64,000 bases of DNA from Isoetes taiwanensis. Its lineage: Eukaryota > Streptophyta > Lycopodiopsida > Isoetales > Isoetaceae. The translations under genes and the position numbers were made by a program. The notes below the pieces were generated by a model. That model searched no databases, was not told the DNA's origin, and worked only from the letters and a program-made list of their open reading frames with translations. Where the stretch lies: NCBI GenBank assembly GCA_021234155.1, contig JAJEKV010000023.1, forward strand, positions 8,252,610 to 8,316,609, in the 5' to 3' direction. How positions within the stretch are numbered: position 1 is the stretch's first letter; every line of letters begins with the position of its first letter. Positions 1-9,628 of the stretch are shown piece after piece.

Positions 1-542
1 TACATAGAAGCAGAGGTCGGATGTGGAGAGTGTGTGCAGGATTTTGAGCATACAGGGATCTTACTGTCGTGAAAAAACCGGCAGGAGGCTTGGAGTAAAA
101 TCGCATGAAAATAACAGAATAGGGTGGATCAAAACAGAGAAGGCGCGAAGTTAGCCTTAATTGGCTCTAGCTGAGTCGACTTGCTTGAAGAAGGAGAATC
201 GGTTGTTGCCGAAATCTTCTAGTGCCCTGTCTTGTAGCAGAAGGAGTATTGGAAGCAAGATTACAGGAGCCGTGATTGTTGGAGGCTGAGAACTGGAAAT
301 ATAACTGGGTTCAATTCCCAGCCTCAAGATAGGACCGAAAGTGTTGCAAAATGATAGCTGAGGATTGGAGAAACCGGATAGAGAATCCAGATTGGGTGTT
401 GCTTTCTGGTTGGATCCTGCTGCAGGTACCGCAGCCAGCTTGTTACAGAGATATTTTACTGAGAAGTTTTGCTGCGAAGGAGAATTTGTCCGGTAAGTCT
501 AAGCATAGATTGGGTCTATTTTATTGCCTTGAATTTCTATCA
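1..542 (+). repeat. 5' LTR of the outer copia element (left end outside window)
   Basis: Matches 7195-7730 along its length, with scattered substitutions and short indels. It ends in CTATCA immediately before the initiator-Met tRNA primer site. At 305-321 it contains CTGGGTTCAATTCCCAG, a perfect 5-bp stem with a 7-base loop resembling a tRNA T-arm; the other LTR has the same at 7495-7511. Confidence 0.93.
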
Positions 543-543
543 T

Positions 544-554
544 TGGTATCAGAG
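544..554 (+). other. Primer binding site (initiator Met tRNA)
   Basis: TGGTATCAGAG one base after the LTR end. This is the standard plant Ty1-copia minus-strand primer site, complementary to the 3' end of initiator methionine tRNA. Confidence 0.9.
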
Positions 555-565
555 AAAAGTTCGCC

Positions 566-2244
566 ATGAAAAAGGATTCAGCAGCAGTTTCTTTGACTAT
601 TGATTCCGGGGCAGAAAGAACCGTTATTGCATCAGAGAAGTTGATAAAGAAATTGAAGGAGCCTGATACCCCTTGCGTACAAATGGGAAATGGTAATTTA
701 CATGAAGTCAAGGGTTATGGAATTTGGAGTTCTTTCACAATGGTGAAGAGAAAGTGAGTCTGGAAAACGTATTGTATACTCCTGGTATGTTGTTCAATTT
801 AATTTCAGTAGCAGACTTGGTAGATGCAGGGTACAAAGTAAACTGATGCATCTCGTTGCGAAATGGTGGGTAATGGTAGAAATATATATGCTAGAAGAAG
901 GGGTAAATTATATTGTTTGGATGCTTTTCCTTGTATTGGGAGTATTAGCTCTCTAGAATTGTGGCATCTGAGGTGTGGTCATGTGAGTGATGGGACTATA
1001 AAAATCATGAGCAAACATGAATTGGTAGAGGGTTTGCCTACCAACATAGATGCAAGTGAACATAGAATATGCCATGGGTGTATGCTTGGGAAGCAGACTA
1101 GAAACACTTTCCGCCTCCTTGCGTTGCTAAAACATTAGGAATTTTGAATTTGGTGCATAGTGACTTGTGTGGTCCGATGCGTGTTCAAAGTATGAGTGGC
1201 AAAACATACTTTATGACATTCATAGATGATTTTTCTCGGAGGACGAAGTGTTATTTTTTGAAATCAAAGGATCAAGCATTCCAGGCATTCCAATTGTATC
1301 AGGCAGAAGCAGAACGAGAGACGTCTAGAAAGTTGAAGCGCTTGCGCTCAGATTCAGGGGGAGAATATATGTCTGGGGCATTCATGCAGTTTTGTCGTGA
1401 GAAGGGGATTCGACATCAATTTACTTGTAGGCATACCCCGCAGCAGAACGGTATTGCCGAGAGAAAGAACAGAACTCTTATGGATGCAGTAAGATCTATG
1501 TTAAAGCATGCAGGGTTACCAAACTATTTGTGGGCAGAAGCAGTGCAGGCTGCATGCTATATCCAGAACAAGTTACCGTCGTCTGGTATTGAAGGAAGAA
1601 TTCCTGAGGAGGTGTGGTCTGGAAAAAAACAGTCTGTGGAAAGATTGCGTGCATATGGTTGTTTAGCATATATGCATGTACCCGAAGTATTGCGATCTAA
1701 GTTAGACGATCGAAGCATAGAAACTTATCTTGTTGGTTATGAGGAGCAGGGATACAGATTGTATGATCCCAAAACTAGAAAGATCTATGTAAGTCGAGAC
1801 GTGGTGTTTGATGAAACTAAGTTCTATAGAGATAGAGTTGTGACACAAAGTTTGGCACCGAGAAAGGAAGAAAATCAACCTTGGGCTCCAATAGGTTGGT
1901 TTGACGATGATGACGATGACATAGAAAAGGAAGAACATCCAATAGAAATTGTACAAGCTCAAGAGGTAGACGATAATGATGTGGAGGAGCAACCGGAAGG
2001 CGGAATATCAGAACTAGAAGATCGAAGTATGGAGATAAGCTTGGAAGAGCAGACTGAAGAACAGGCAGAAGAATTAGAGGCAGAAGAATTAGAACCTGTA
2101 AGTGTAGAAGAGCCGTCCATGGAAGAAACTCATTTGCATAGAAGTGATGCAGAAAGATTGAAGCAGGAAGTATCTTTTGATACATCACTGTATGGGAGAA
2201 ATGAGCATGGTAGAAGTACTCGTGAGCGTAGGCCACCATCAAGA
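566..2244 (+). pseudogene. Copia polyprotein, first half: protease, GAG-pre-integrase, integrase
   Basis: Three frame segments make up the half. 566-757 has the aspartic protease active site IDSGA. 863-1138 carries the GAG-pre-integrase zinc-finger pattern (H-x-R-C-G-H ... CHGCMLGK). 1144-2244 is the integrase: HSDLCGPM, the first Asp in FIDDFSR, the second in SDSGGEY, and the Glu in QQNGIAERKNRTL, which is the D,D-35-E arrangement, then the GCLAYMHVP C-terminal region and an acidic Glu-rich linker towards RT. The segments are separated by a stop at 755, a frame change near 841 and a stop at 1136. Reading ends in the nested element, which enters after an Arg codon at 2242-2244. The gag domain expected upstream is missing. 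Confidence 0.9.
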
Positions 2245-2799
2245 TGTTAGGGGTTTTCCACCCTTTGAATGCATTAGCACTATGGCTATTAAATTTGAAG
2301 ACACTATCATTATTGGCATGGGTCCACATCATCAAATGTTATTCATATTCCTATTGGTCCATGTCAGTGATCCTCCCACATCATTGCCATGTCATTGATC
2401 CATGGGAAAAGGCACAAAGAAGAAACACAAAAACTACCCTTGGTCCATGTCATGTGCCACATCACTGCCATGTCATTGCCACCTAGGCCATTCTTGTTTA
2501 TAAATAGGCATTTTACATGACTAAAGAGGGATCATGTATGGAGCGAGAGAGAGATCATTAGTGAAGAGCATGATCATGTGGGTATTCTTGTTGTATCTTG
2601 TGAATTTCAATAAAGAAGTGCAGTTTGAGTATCTTTTGTGATGTTCTTGTAATGTAAGTGTGGATGTAAGTGTGCTTTTGATTATCTTAATTCTGGGTGA
2701 GAGGCAGAGTTAAGTGTCTTAGTTTGTGTGCTGATGAAGGCCTTCGGGCCAAGTCCAAGGTCTTGAATTCTGTCTTGAAAGGGAGATTTTCCCTTAACA
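2245..2799 (+). repeat. LTR of nested element, left copy (plus orientation)
   Basis: TGTTAGGGG ... CCCTTAACA, 555 bp. It holds a TATA-like TTTATAAATAGG at about 2498-2509 and an AATAAAG signal near 2609, so U3-R-U5 order reads left to right. A tRNA-Asp-like primer site follows it. Confidence 0.9.
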
Positions 2800-2802
2800 T
2801 TT

Positions 2803-2819
2803 TGGTTCCGTTGCCGGGA
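2803..2819 (+). other. Primer binding site, tRNA-Asp-like (left arm)
   Basis: TGGTTCCGTTGCCGGGA, three bases after the LTR end. It resembles the TGGCGCCGTTGCCGGGGA site complementary to tRNA-Asp used by plant Athila/Tat-type gypsy elements, with a few changes. Confidence 0.75.
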
Positions 2820-2852
2820 CCTTGGACGTTTCAGCAAGGTTTCTTGATCCAA

Positions 2853-3626
2853 TCAAAGTGCAGTTTGGACACATACTTCATTTATATTGCCATTTTGAAG
2901 CTCCTGGATTTTCATAAAATCATCAAGAATCATTTTAACATTTCCTATTTTGTATGGATCAACCTCATTGCTCATAGAGTTGCCACTTCCACATGAATTT
3001 ACATAGTCACATGTACTATGTTTCTTATCACAACTTTCCTCAAGTCTATATTCCTCCATTTCGTTCATCTCTTGTGCCTTACTATGCACAGAGCTCTCTA
3101 GTTCTAGTTCTTCATGCTTCCTAGCACCTAGAACTCTTTTAACCACAACAGCTCTCTGGACTGCTTGGTCTAATGTAGGAGGATTTTCTATTTGTAACCT
3201 TTGGCATACTTCAAATGGAAATCCATTAATATACCATTCAATTATATCTTCTTCATGCGGTCTGGGTTGCATTTCTGCAACTATATCTTGAATTCTCAAA
3301 GCAAACTCTCGAGGATGTTCTCCTTCCTCAATTTTCATTGTATCCAATATTTTTCTACATTCTCTATATGATAATTCTTCTTTGAACATGGAAATAAAAT
3401 AACTTTTCATTTCATTCCATGTAGACATAGAGTCAATATTTGAGTACATCAGGTTAGCGGCTACACCTTGCAAGGTTGTTGGGAAGATCAACACCCTTAT
3501 AGAGTCTTCGTCATGCCCATTTAACATGCTTAGAGCCTCGAATTGCTTTACATGAGTTTTTGCTCTCACCTTGTGAGGATCATCATGATCATAGAAGGAA
3601 TATTTTAAAGCCATTTTTTTTTTCAC
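2853..3626 (-). pseudogene. Truncated gag of the nested LTR element
   Basis: A 257-residue open frame. Its middle looks like the Retrotrans_gag capsid family: a DDPHKVRAKTHVKQFE segment, then FPTTLQGVAANL, MSTWNEMKSYFISMF, and a GEHPREFALRIQ ... EEDIIEWYINGFP segment. This pattern is typical of Athila/Tat-like gypsy gag. The C-terminal zinc knuckle is absent: at 2873 the frame runs out of gag and into the antisense of the leader, picks up about six unrelated residues and stops. Protease, RT and integrase are missing altogether, so the element must have moved in trans. The assignment to gypsy rests on gag style and primer site, not on a pol gene. Confidence 0.75.
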
Positions 3627-4808
3627 GTTTGTTTCAAATTATGTTTGTTTTGAAGTAATTTGAAATGCAAGACTGAAAAAATCTAGCTCATTACATTTCA
3701 AAATCCATTTTTGCTCAAAATTTGTGTTAAGCTGGATTTGAACTAATGACTTTGGAGTTTACAAACAAAGCCTTTACCAATTATCCACCATATATATTCC
3801 TTATCTGAATATATATAAATTATAAAGTTATATAAGATTTTCTTTATGTTAACCCTTTGAATTTTTATTTTTTATTATTTTTTTTTTACTCGTTCCTTTT
3901 CTTTGCGCGCGGGATGCGGTTAGGGTAAAAATCCGGCCTCCGCTTCTGGTTCTGCTCACCTATCTGCGCCGCCTCTCGGGTCGGTCTAGTCGGAGGCTTG
4001 CTTCTTTGCTCAGATCTGCTGTGTTCCCCTCTCTAAAATGATAACCTGGCTTTCTTTGGATGGTTCTTTTAATCAGGAGAGTCGGGACAGAAATCAGATG
4101 GTAACAAACGGATATGGCAAATCAGAGCATATTAGGTATCGGCCATTGGCGAGTATCTGCTGTACACATCATGTTTTTAGCATCCCACATCTGTTCTGTT
4201 AACTCTGAAATCTTCTGCAGAGTTTGGCTATCACAAGAAATCACTTTTGACTTAGCTTTTGCAATGTGTTTTTGCAATTGGTATGGCAATGAGAGGTTAC
4301 ACCAAAGATTTGTCTATGAGAATATGAATTTTACATGAACCTTACAGTTTCCTTCTTTTTGTTTACAAGAGAAATCCACAACAAGATTTAAGCATTCTGG
4401 GAGGTCTTCGGGAACTAGGAAGCTTACGTAACATGTAGCTTTTCAAGCAAGGAAGGTAACTTGCTTTACACCCTATAGCTTTATTTCTTCTAAATTTATA
4501 TCACGGGAATTCCAAAGAAATGGGGTTTCAAGAACATCTCGAGAAAAGAAACTTGTGCGTAAGAGGCTTCGTTACGTTTTATAGAGAGCCGAGTTTCCAA
4601 GAGAATAACTCCTTTGTATATCGTGCTTTTCTGATTTTAGAATTATGCAACGTATAATGTTCAATCTGGAAACCATTTGAGTTTATATAAATATAGAGAT
4701 TTGAACTCTAGAGAATTGTTTTCTTTTTGTAATAACATGAGACCTTTTGTCCTAAACCTGATATATAGAACATGGAGATTGTAATTCATTTGAAACTTTG
4801 TTGAAATT
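3627..4808 (-). other. Leader region between primer site and gag of the nested element
   Basis: No gene recognised; only short random ORFs. On the minus strand at about 3729-3795 there is a tRNA-like stretch (ATAATTGGTAAAGGC, then about 30 bases later TTAGTTCAAATCC) resembling weak A and B boxes, but the stems pair poorly. A GC-rich patch lies at 3905-3995. Confidence 0.4.
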
Positions 4809-4862
4809 TGTGTCCAAACTGCACTTTGATTGGATCAAGAAACCTTGCTGAAACGTCCAAGG

Positions 4863-4879
4863 TCCCGGCAACGGAACCA
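4863..4879 (-). other. Primer binding site, tRNA-Asp-like (right arm)
   Basis: Exact inverted counterpart of the site at 2803-2819, at the same distance from the right LTR. Its presence on both arms shows that both ends of the element derive from the 5' end of the parent element. Confidence 0.75.
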
Positions 4880-4882
4880 AAA

Positions 4883-5437
4883 TGTTAAGGGAAAATCTCC
4901 CTTTCAAGACAGAATTCAAGACCTTGGACTTGGCCCGAAGGCCTTCATCAGCACACAAACTAAGACACTTAACTCTGCCTCTCACCCAGAATTAAGATAA
5001 TCAAAAGCACACTTACATCCACACTTACATTACAAGAACATCACAAAAGATACTCAAACTGCACTTCTTTATTGAAATTCACAAGATACAACAAGAATAC
5101 CCACATGATCATGCTCTTCACTAATGATCTCTCTCTCACTCCATACATGATCCCTCTTTAGTCATGTAAAATGCCTATTTATAAACAAGAATGGCCTAGG
5201 TGGCAATGACATGGCAGTGATGTGGCACATGACATGGACCAAGGGTAGTTTTTGTGTTTCTTCTTTGTGCCTTTTCCCATGGATCAATGACATGGCAATG
5301 ATGTGGGAGGATCACTGACATGGACCAATAGGAATATGAATAACATTTGATGATGTGGACCCATGCCAATAATGATAGTGTCTTCAAATTTAATAGCCAT
5401 AGTGCTAATGCATTCAAAGGGTGGAAAACCCCTAACA
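4883..5437 (-). repeat. LTR of nested element, right copy (minus orientation)
   Basis: Reverse complement of 2245-2799 and the same length. The translated arms agree over the long stretches I compared, with one substitution noticed. It precedes the leader and gag in minus-strand order, so this is the 5' LTR relative to gag. Confidence 0.9.
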
Positions 5438-5442
5438 CAAGA

Positions 5443-7092
5443 TTTAAAGAGTATGAATTAGGAGGCAGCGCACGGGAGCAACGGCCACCTACCGTGTCAA
5501 GCGTCATGGAGCCTAAAACATATGATGAAGCTATCAATTCAACAGATGCAGATAAGTGGAGGAAGGCTATGTGTGAAGAACTCGAGTCATTCAGACATAC
5601 AGGTACCTATGATCTTGCACCTCGACCGAAGGAGAAGAATGTGGTCGGATGTAAGTGGATTTTCAAATTAAAGAAAGGACCGGACGGGAAAATTGAAAGG
5701 TACAAAGCAAGACTTGTAGCTCGTGGTTTTACACAGAAGTATGGTAAAGATTATCATGATACATTTTCTCCTATTGTCAAGCTAACAAGTTTGCGAGCTT
5801 TAATTGCTTTAGCAGTAGAGCATGACTTGGAACTTGATCATATGGATGTAAAGACCTGCATTCTGAATGGAGATTTGGATGAAGAGATCTATATGGAGCA
5901 GCCAGTTGGCTTTGAGGTGCAAGGTAACAAAGTCTGCAAATTGAAGAAAGCAGTGTATGGGCTTAAGCAAGCGGCTAGACAATGGTATGTATGCATAAAT
6001 GGGTTTCTATTATCTCAAGGATTCGAGAAATTAGAAAGTGAGGGTAACTTGTACATAAAGAAAGTAGATGGTAAATTCTGCATTATTGCTTTATACGTTG
6101 ATGATTGTGTTATGAGCGCAAGTGATCGAAGTATTTTAGATGATTGCAAAGCTATTTTGAAAAATAGATTTCAAATGAGTGATCTCGGTGGTTTGAAGAA
6201 ACTTTTGGGTATGGAGGTTTATAGAGATAGACAAGCTGGAGTGTTGATCTTAACACAGGTACAGGGTATTAGAAAAATGCTGGATGATTTCTTTATGACA
6301 GAGTGTAAGCCAGTACCAACTCCTTTGGTGGTTAATAAGAGAATATGTGGAGATATGTCTCCTGTGACTATTGAAGACAAGAGAAAAATGCAAAGAATAC
6401 CATACAGGGAACTTGTCGGGAGTTTGCTATACGTGGCAAATGCCACTAGACCAGACATTGCATTTGCAGTAAATTTATTGAGTAGATATTTGAATAATCC
6501 AGGCTGGGAACATTGGATTGCAGCTAAATGGGTTCTTAGGTATCTAAAGGGTAACGTTAAAAGCTTGGAATCTGTTATACTAGAAGTCACGACAAAAATC
6601 CTGAGGTGGTCGGTTATGCAGAATTAACTGGCTATACAGATGCAAATTGGGCTGGAGACTTAGACGAACGCAAATCCCAAATGTGGTATCTCATGTAAAC
6701 TCAACGGAACAGTTATCTCATGGTGTAGCAAGAAACAGAACTGTGTGGCGATGTCTAGCGCAGAGTCTGAATATGTATCTGCATCTCTGGCAAGGAGAGA
6801 AATTGTTTGGTTGAGGCGATTATTGAATGAATTAGGAGAAAAACAGTCATGCCCAACAAAATTATATTGCGATAATAAGAGTTGCATTGCCATTGCTAAG
6901 AATCCTGTGTTGCATTCGAGGACGAAGCATATTGATCTTCATTATCATTACATCAGGGAAATAGTTGCCAGAGGTGAAATTGACTTGCAATATATAGCTA
7001 CAGGTAAACAACAAGCAGATATTTTAACGAAGGCATTGAATGAAGGAAAACATCTACAATTTAGAAAAGACATTGGCATCACAGGAAGATAA
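5443..7092 (+). pseudogene. Copia polyprotein, second half: reverse transcriptase and RNase H
   Basis: Reads on from the nested insertion. RT (RVT_2) is recognisable from WRKAMCEELESF, VGCKWIFKLK, YKARLVARGFTQ, KAVYGLKQAARQWY, the catalytic ALYVDDCVMSA, the MSDLGGLKKLLGMEV region and YRELVGSLLYVANATRPDIAFAV. The frame is lost near 6570-6620, just after VLRYLKG. RNase H continues in another frame from about 6630: GYTDANWAGDLDERKS-like residues, then MSSAESEY, LYCDNKS and SRTKHIDLHYHYIRE. The coding end at 7092 is 18 bases before the 3' LTR. The frameshift makes RNase H untranslatable as part of the polyprotein. Confidence 0.92.
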
Positions 7093-7098
7093 ATGCTG

Positions 7099-7110
7099 GC
7101 TGTGGGGGAG
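7099..7110 (+). other. Polypurine tract of the copia element
   Basis: GCTGTGGGGGAG directly before the 3' LTR start TGTTGG; the usual position for the plus-strand primer. Confidence 0.85.
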
Positions 7111-7730
7111 TGTTGGAAATCGGCATCCAGCATTCAGGATGACGTGGCAACAAATAAAAAAAGAAAAATTGGAGGAAGCGGTGTGCAAATAAGATACATA
7201 GAAGCAGAGGTCGGATGTGGAGAGTGTGTGCAGGATTTTGAGCATACAAGGATCTTACTGTCGTGAAAAAACCGGCAGGAGGCTTGGAGTAAAATCGCAT
7301 GAAAATAACAGAATAGGGTGGACGAAACAGGAGAAGGCAGAGTTAGCCGGAATTGGCTCTAGCTGAGTCGACTTGCTTGAAGAAGGAGAATCGGTTGTTA
7401 TGAAATCTTCTAGTGCCCCGCCTTGTAGCGAAGGAGTATTGGAAGCAAGATTACAGAGCCGCGGATTGTTGGAGGCTGAGAACTGGAAATATAACTGGGT
7501 TCAATTCCCAGCCTCAAGATAGGACTGAGTGTTGCAGTCGGATAGCTGAGGATTGGAGAAACCGGATAGAGAATCCAGATTGGGTGTTGCTTTGTGGTTG
7601 GATCCTGCTGCAGGTACCGCAGCCAGCTTGTTACAGAGATATTTTACTGAGAAGTTTTGCTGCGAAGGAGAATTTGTCCGGTAAGTCTAAGCATAGATTG
7701 GGTCTATTTTATTGCCTTGAATTTCTATCA
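7111..7730 (+). repeat. 3' LTR of the copia element
   Basis: 620 bp, TGTTGGAAAT ... TTTCTATCA. Apart from the first 84 bases it aligns with 1-542. Flanking sequence resumes at 7731 (TATGC...). Confidence 0.93.
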
Positions 7731-8587
7731 TATGCTGATTGGAATACTCCAACTTCTAGGACTTAGTTTTTGCTGGTTGAATGTTGGGAATTAAATGGCC
7801 TTATTATCAGCAGACATGTCATCTCTAGAATATTTGAACGGTTTAGTCCTACCCACATGCTCGTTATCAGTTGTGTTGGTGTTGGGATAGGGCTACTAAT
7901 TGTCCAAATTGTTGCTTCGTGGATCTTATTGCATTGTCCTGCATTGTTGGTGGTCCATTGCCAACTTCACTGTCTAGCCCACTTCATTGCTAGTGGATTC
8001 AGATGCATAAAACACTGAGTTAAGCTAAGGCAATGCTTACATAGTTACATATACACAGAAGCCAAGTCAGCAACATTTAATTGCTGCTGTAAAGTTTCCC
8101 TGGGTAGAGGGGAAGGTAACCGTGAGAGCCAATAATTCATACATGTGAGAACCTATGTCTGGTTGTGTAGTGTATTAGTCTTAGATGTATCACTATAGGC
8201 ATGCAACAAGTGTGCTGCCTTGCAATAAAAGTGTTCTTGAGGATTGCAAATCCAGAACGGATGTAAATGCACAACTAAAAAGCATGCACCATAGTCAAGG
8301 CCCAAGACCTTTCTAAAAAAACACTTGCTCTATGTTTGCCCAAAATCAAAGGAACTTACAATTTCCAAATCTTTCAAAAGACACAATCAAAAGATAGATG
8401 TACATCAAAGGACATGTCAATGGCTTACGTCTAAAATCTGTCTTGTGGCACGTTATAGTTGGATTTAATAAGAAATTATAAGCCACGCCATGTATCCCAA
8501 TTTCTTAGAGCTTCAATTCATTACTTGAGTGTTTGATCTGTTTTCCTTGAGGGGGCACCTTGTCCTTTTGTGAATCTCCAATTTTCT
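7731..8587. other. Gene-free flank
   Basis: Only short ORFs with no recognisable motif. Confidence 0.5.
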
Positions 8588-9227
8588 TGTGGTGCATATG
8601 TAGCCTTTCGAAATTTTCTTCCAAATTGACATCTACTATCTTCTTTCTATCAAATGATCTATGCAATCTTTTTACCTATTCCTATACGTATTTTGCCAAT
8701 TTAAGAGCTGAACCTTTTCGATTCATATCCGTTGATAGTAGAACTATTGCCATCACCATCAATTCGCCGAACTTCTCTAGATGGTTACAAACCACTTCAC
8801 ATGCAAATTTAACTAAAAAATTTATCAAATGCTAGGCATTAATAGTAATTCCCTAGTGAACATGGTTGGAGCAAAAAAAAAAAAGTTCATGGCTTAGACT
8901 CCGTGTTGTCATACTGTGGTGCATATGTAGCCTTTTTAAATTTTCTTCCAAATTGACATCTACTATCTTTTTTCTATCAAATGATCTATGCAATCTTTTT
9001 ATCTATTCCTATACGTATTTTGCCAATTTAAGAGCTAAACCTTTTCGATTCATATCCGTTGATAGTAGAACTATTGCCATCGCCATCATTTCGCCGAACT
9101 TCTCTAGGTGGTTACAAACCACTTCATATGCAAATCTAATTCAAAAATTTATCAAATGCTATTCCCTAGTGAACATGGTTGGAGCAAAAAAAAATGTTTA
9201 TGGCTTAGACTTCGTGTTGTCTTACTA
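8588..9227. repeat. Tandem duplication, period 327 bp
   Basis: Copy 1 is 8588-8914 and copy 2 is 8915-9227. Both begin TGTGGTGCATATGTAGCC and both contain GATTCATATCCGTTGATAGTAG. Copy 2 lacks a short segment near its end. Divergence is a few percent. The ORFs here (8560-8835, 8866-9228) are the same accidental frame read twice. Confidence 0.9.
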
Positions 9228-9505
9228 ATAGAAATATTGGTCTTAGCATTCCTAGAGTAGGTGTAGATTTAGGTGTGTGAAAATTATGGTTTGTTATAGA
9301 ACTAGTTTTGTCTTTTACTAGTGATGCCTTTTCCCTTGATTTATTATGTTATTATGTATCCAGTATATGTATGGTTGAAATTATACGTCCAACTATGTGC
9401 TACTAGCCGAGAACAAAGAAAGGCAGTGAAGAAAAAAGTCATGTAAGTTACCCTTTACACCATTGCAATAAGGGATTCATATAGATGTGAATTTTCTTTC
9501 ACTAG

Positions 9506-9574
9506 ACATGGCTCGAGATCGAAATGCATATCGTAGACATTGGTATGCAAACTTGAGTGAGGAACAGAGAGAGA
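9506..9574 (+). pseudogene. 5' part of a YANLSEEQ-repeat ORF, interrupted by a LINE
   Basis: After an acceptor-like TTTTCTTTCACTAG, an ATG at 9508 opens a frame of basic residues ending YANLSEEQRE, which then runs into the LINE tail and stops at 9579. The same repeat style (QRYTNLTEEQ) appears beyond the LINE at about 13290, in the same frame relative to the 10-bp target duplication. Short basic repeats of this kind (STPR-like) are known from several plant and animal proteins and near Helitron helicases. The function is unknown. Confidence 0.55.
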
Positions 9575-9628
9575 AATGAAATGAAATGAAATGAAATTTA
9601 TTATTACGTCTTCGAGACCGCCAGGTCT
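9575..9628 (-). other. LINE 3' end: hairpin and ATTTC-repeat tail
   Basis: Minus strand reads CTCATAGACCTGGCGGTCTC, then GAAGACGTAATAATAA, then (ATTTC)n. The hairpin plus short-repeat tail recurs at other LINE relics in this window. Confidence 0.75.

Larger units (their letters stand above)
2245..5437 (-). mobile_element. LTR retrotransposon derivative with inverted LTRs, nested in the copia element
   Basis: Outer boundaries are TGTTAGGGG at 2245 and CCCCTAACA at 5437, flanked by a perfect 5-bp target duplication CAAGA (2240-2244 and 5438-5442). The two 555-bp LTRs are inverted relative to each other, and the identity continues through primer site and leader, giving 629-bp arms (2245-2873 and 4809-5437). 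I saw only a rare mismatch between arms, for example in the GAGCGAGAG/GAGTGAGAG stretch near 2542. Between the arms lie a leader and a truncated gag, both on the minus strand. Both outer ends are U3 ends, whereas a normal copy has one U3 and one U5 end. The TG...CA termini, 5-bp TSD and primer site argue against a DNA transposon with long TIRs. Removing the insert and one TSD copy puts the two copia halves back in one frame. Confidence 0.88.
1..7730 (+). mobile_element. Ty1-copia LTR retrotransposon, gag-deleted, with a nested insertion
   Basis: Seen: direct repeats at 1-542 and 7111-7730, the second starting TGTTGG and ending CTATCA. A primer binding site TGGTATCAGAG follows the first, and a polypurine tract precedes the second. 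The order protease, GAG-pre-integrase, integrase, RT, RNase H is that of Ty1-copia. A 3.2 kb foreign element sits at 2245-5437. The two LTRs differ by many substitutions and small indels, so the insertion is not recent. About 84 bp of the 5' LTR, and with it the left target-site duplication, lie outside the window. Gag is absent: the protease motif starts some 40 bases after the primer site. With several stops and frameshifts as well, the copy cannot be autonomous. Confidence 0.95.

Noticed and set aside
3727-3800. tRNA gene on the minus strand
   Set aside because: A- and B-box-like words are present, but the D, T and acceptor stems do not pair. At most an old tRNA-derived sequence.
2245-5437. 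Large DNA transposon with 629-bp terminal inverted repeats
   Set aside because: The ends are TG...CA, each arm holds a TATA box, poly(A) signal and primer site, the interior encodes gag, and the TSD is 5 bp. All this fits an LTR element with one LTR inverted.
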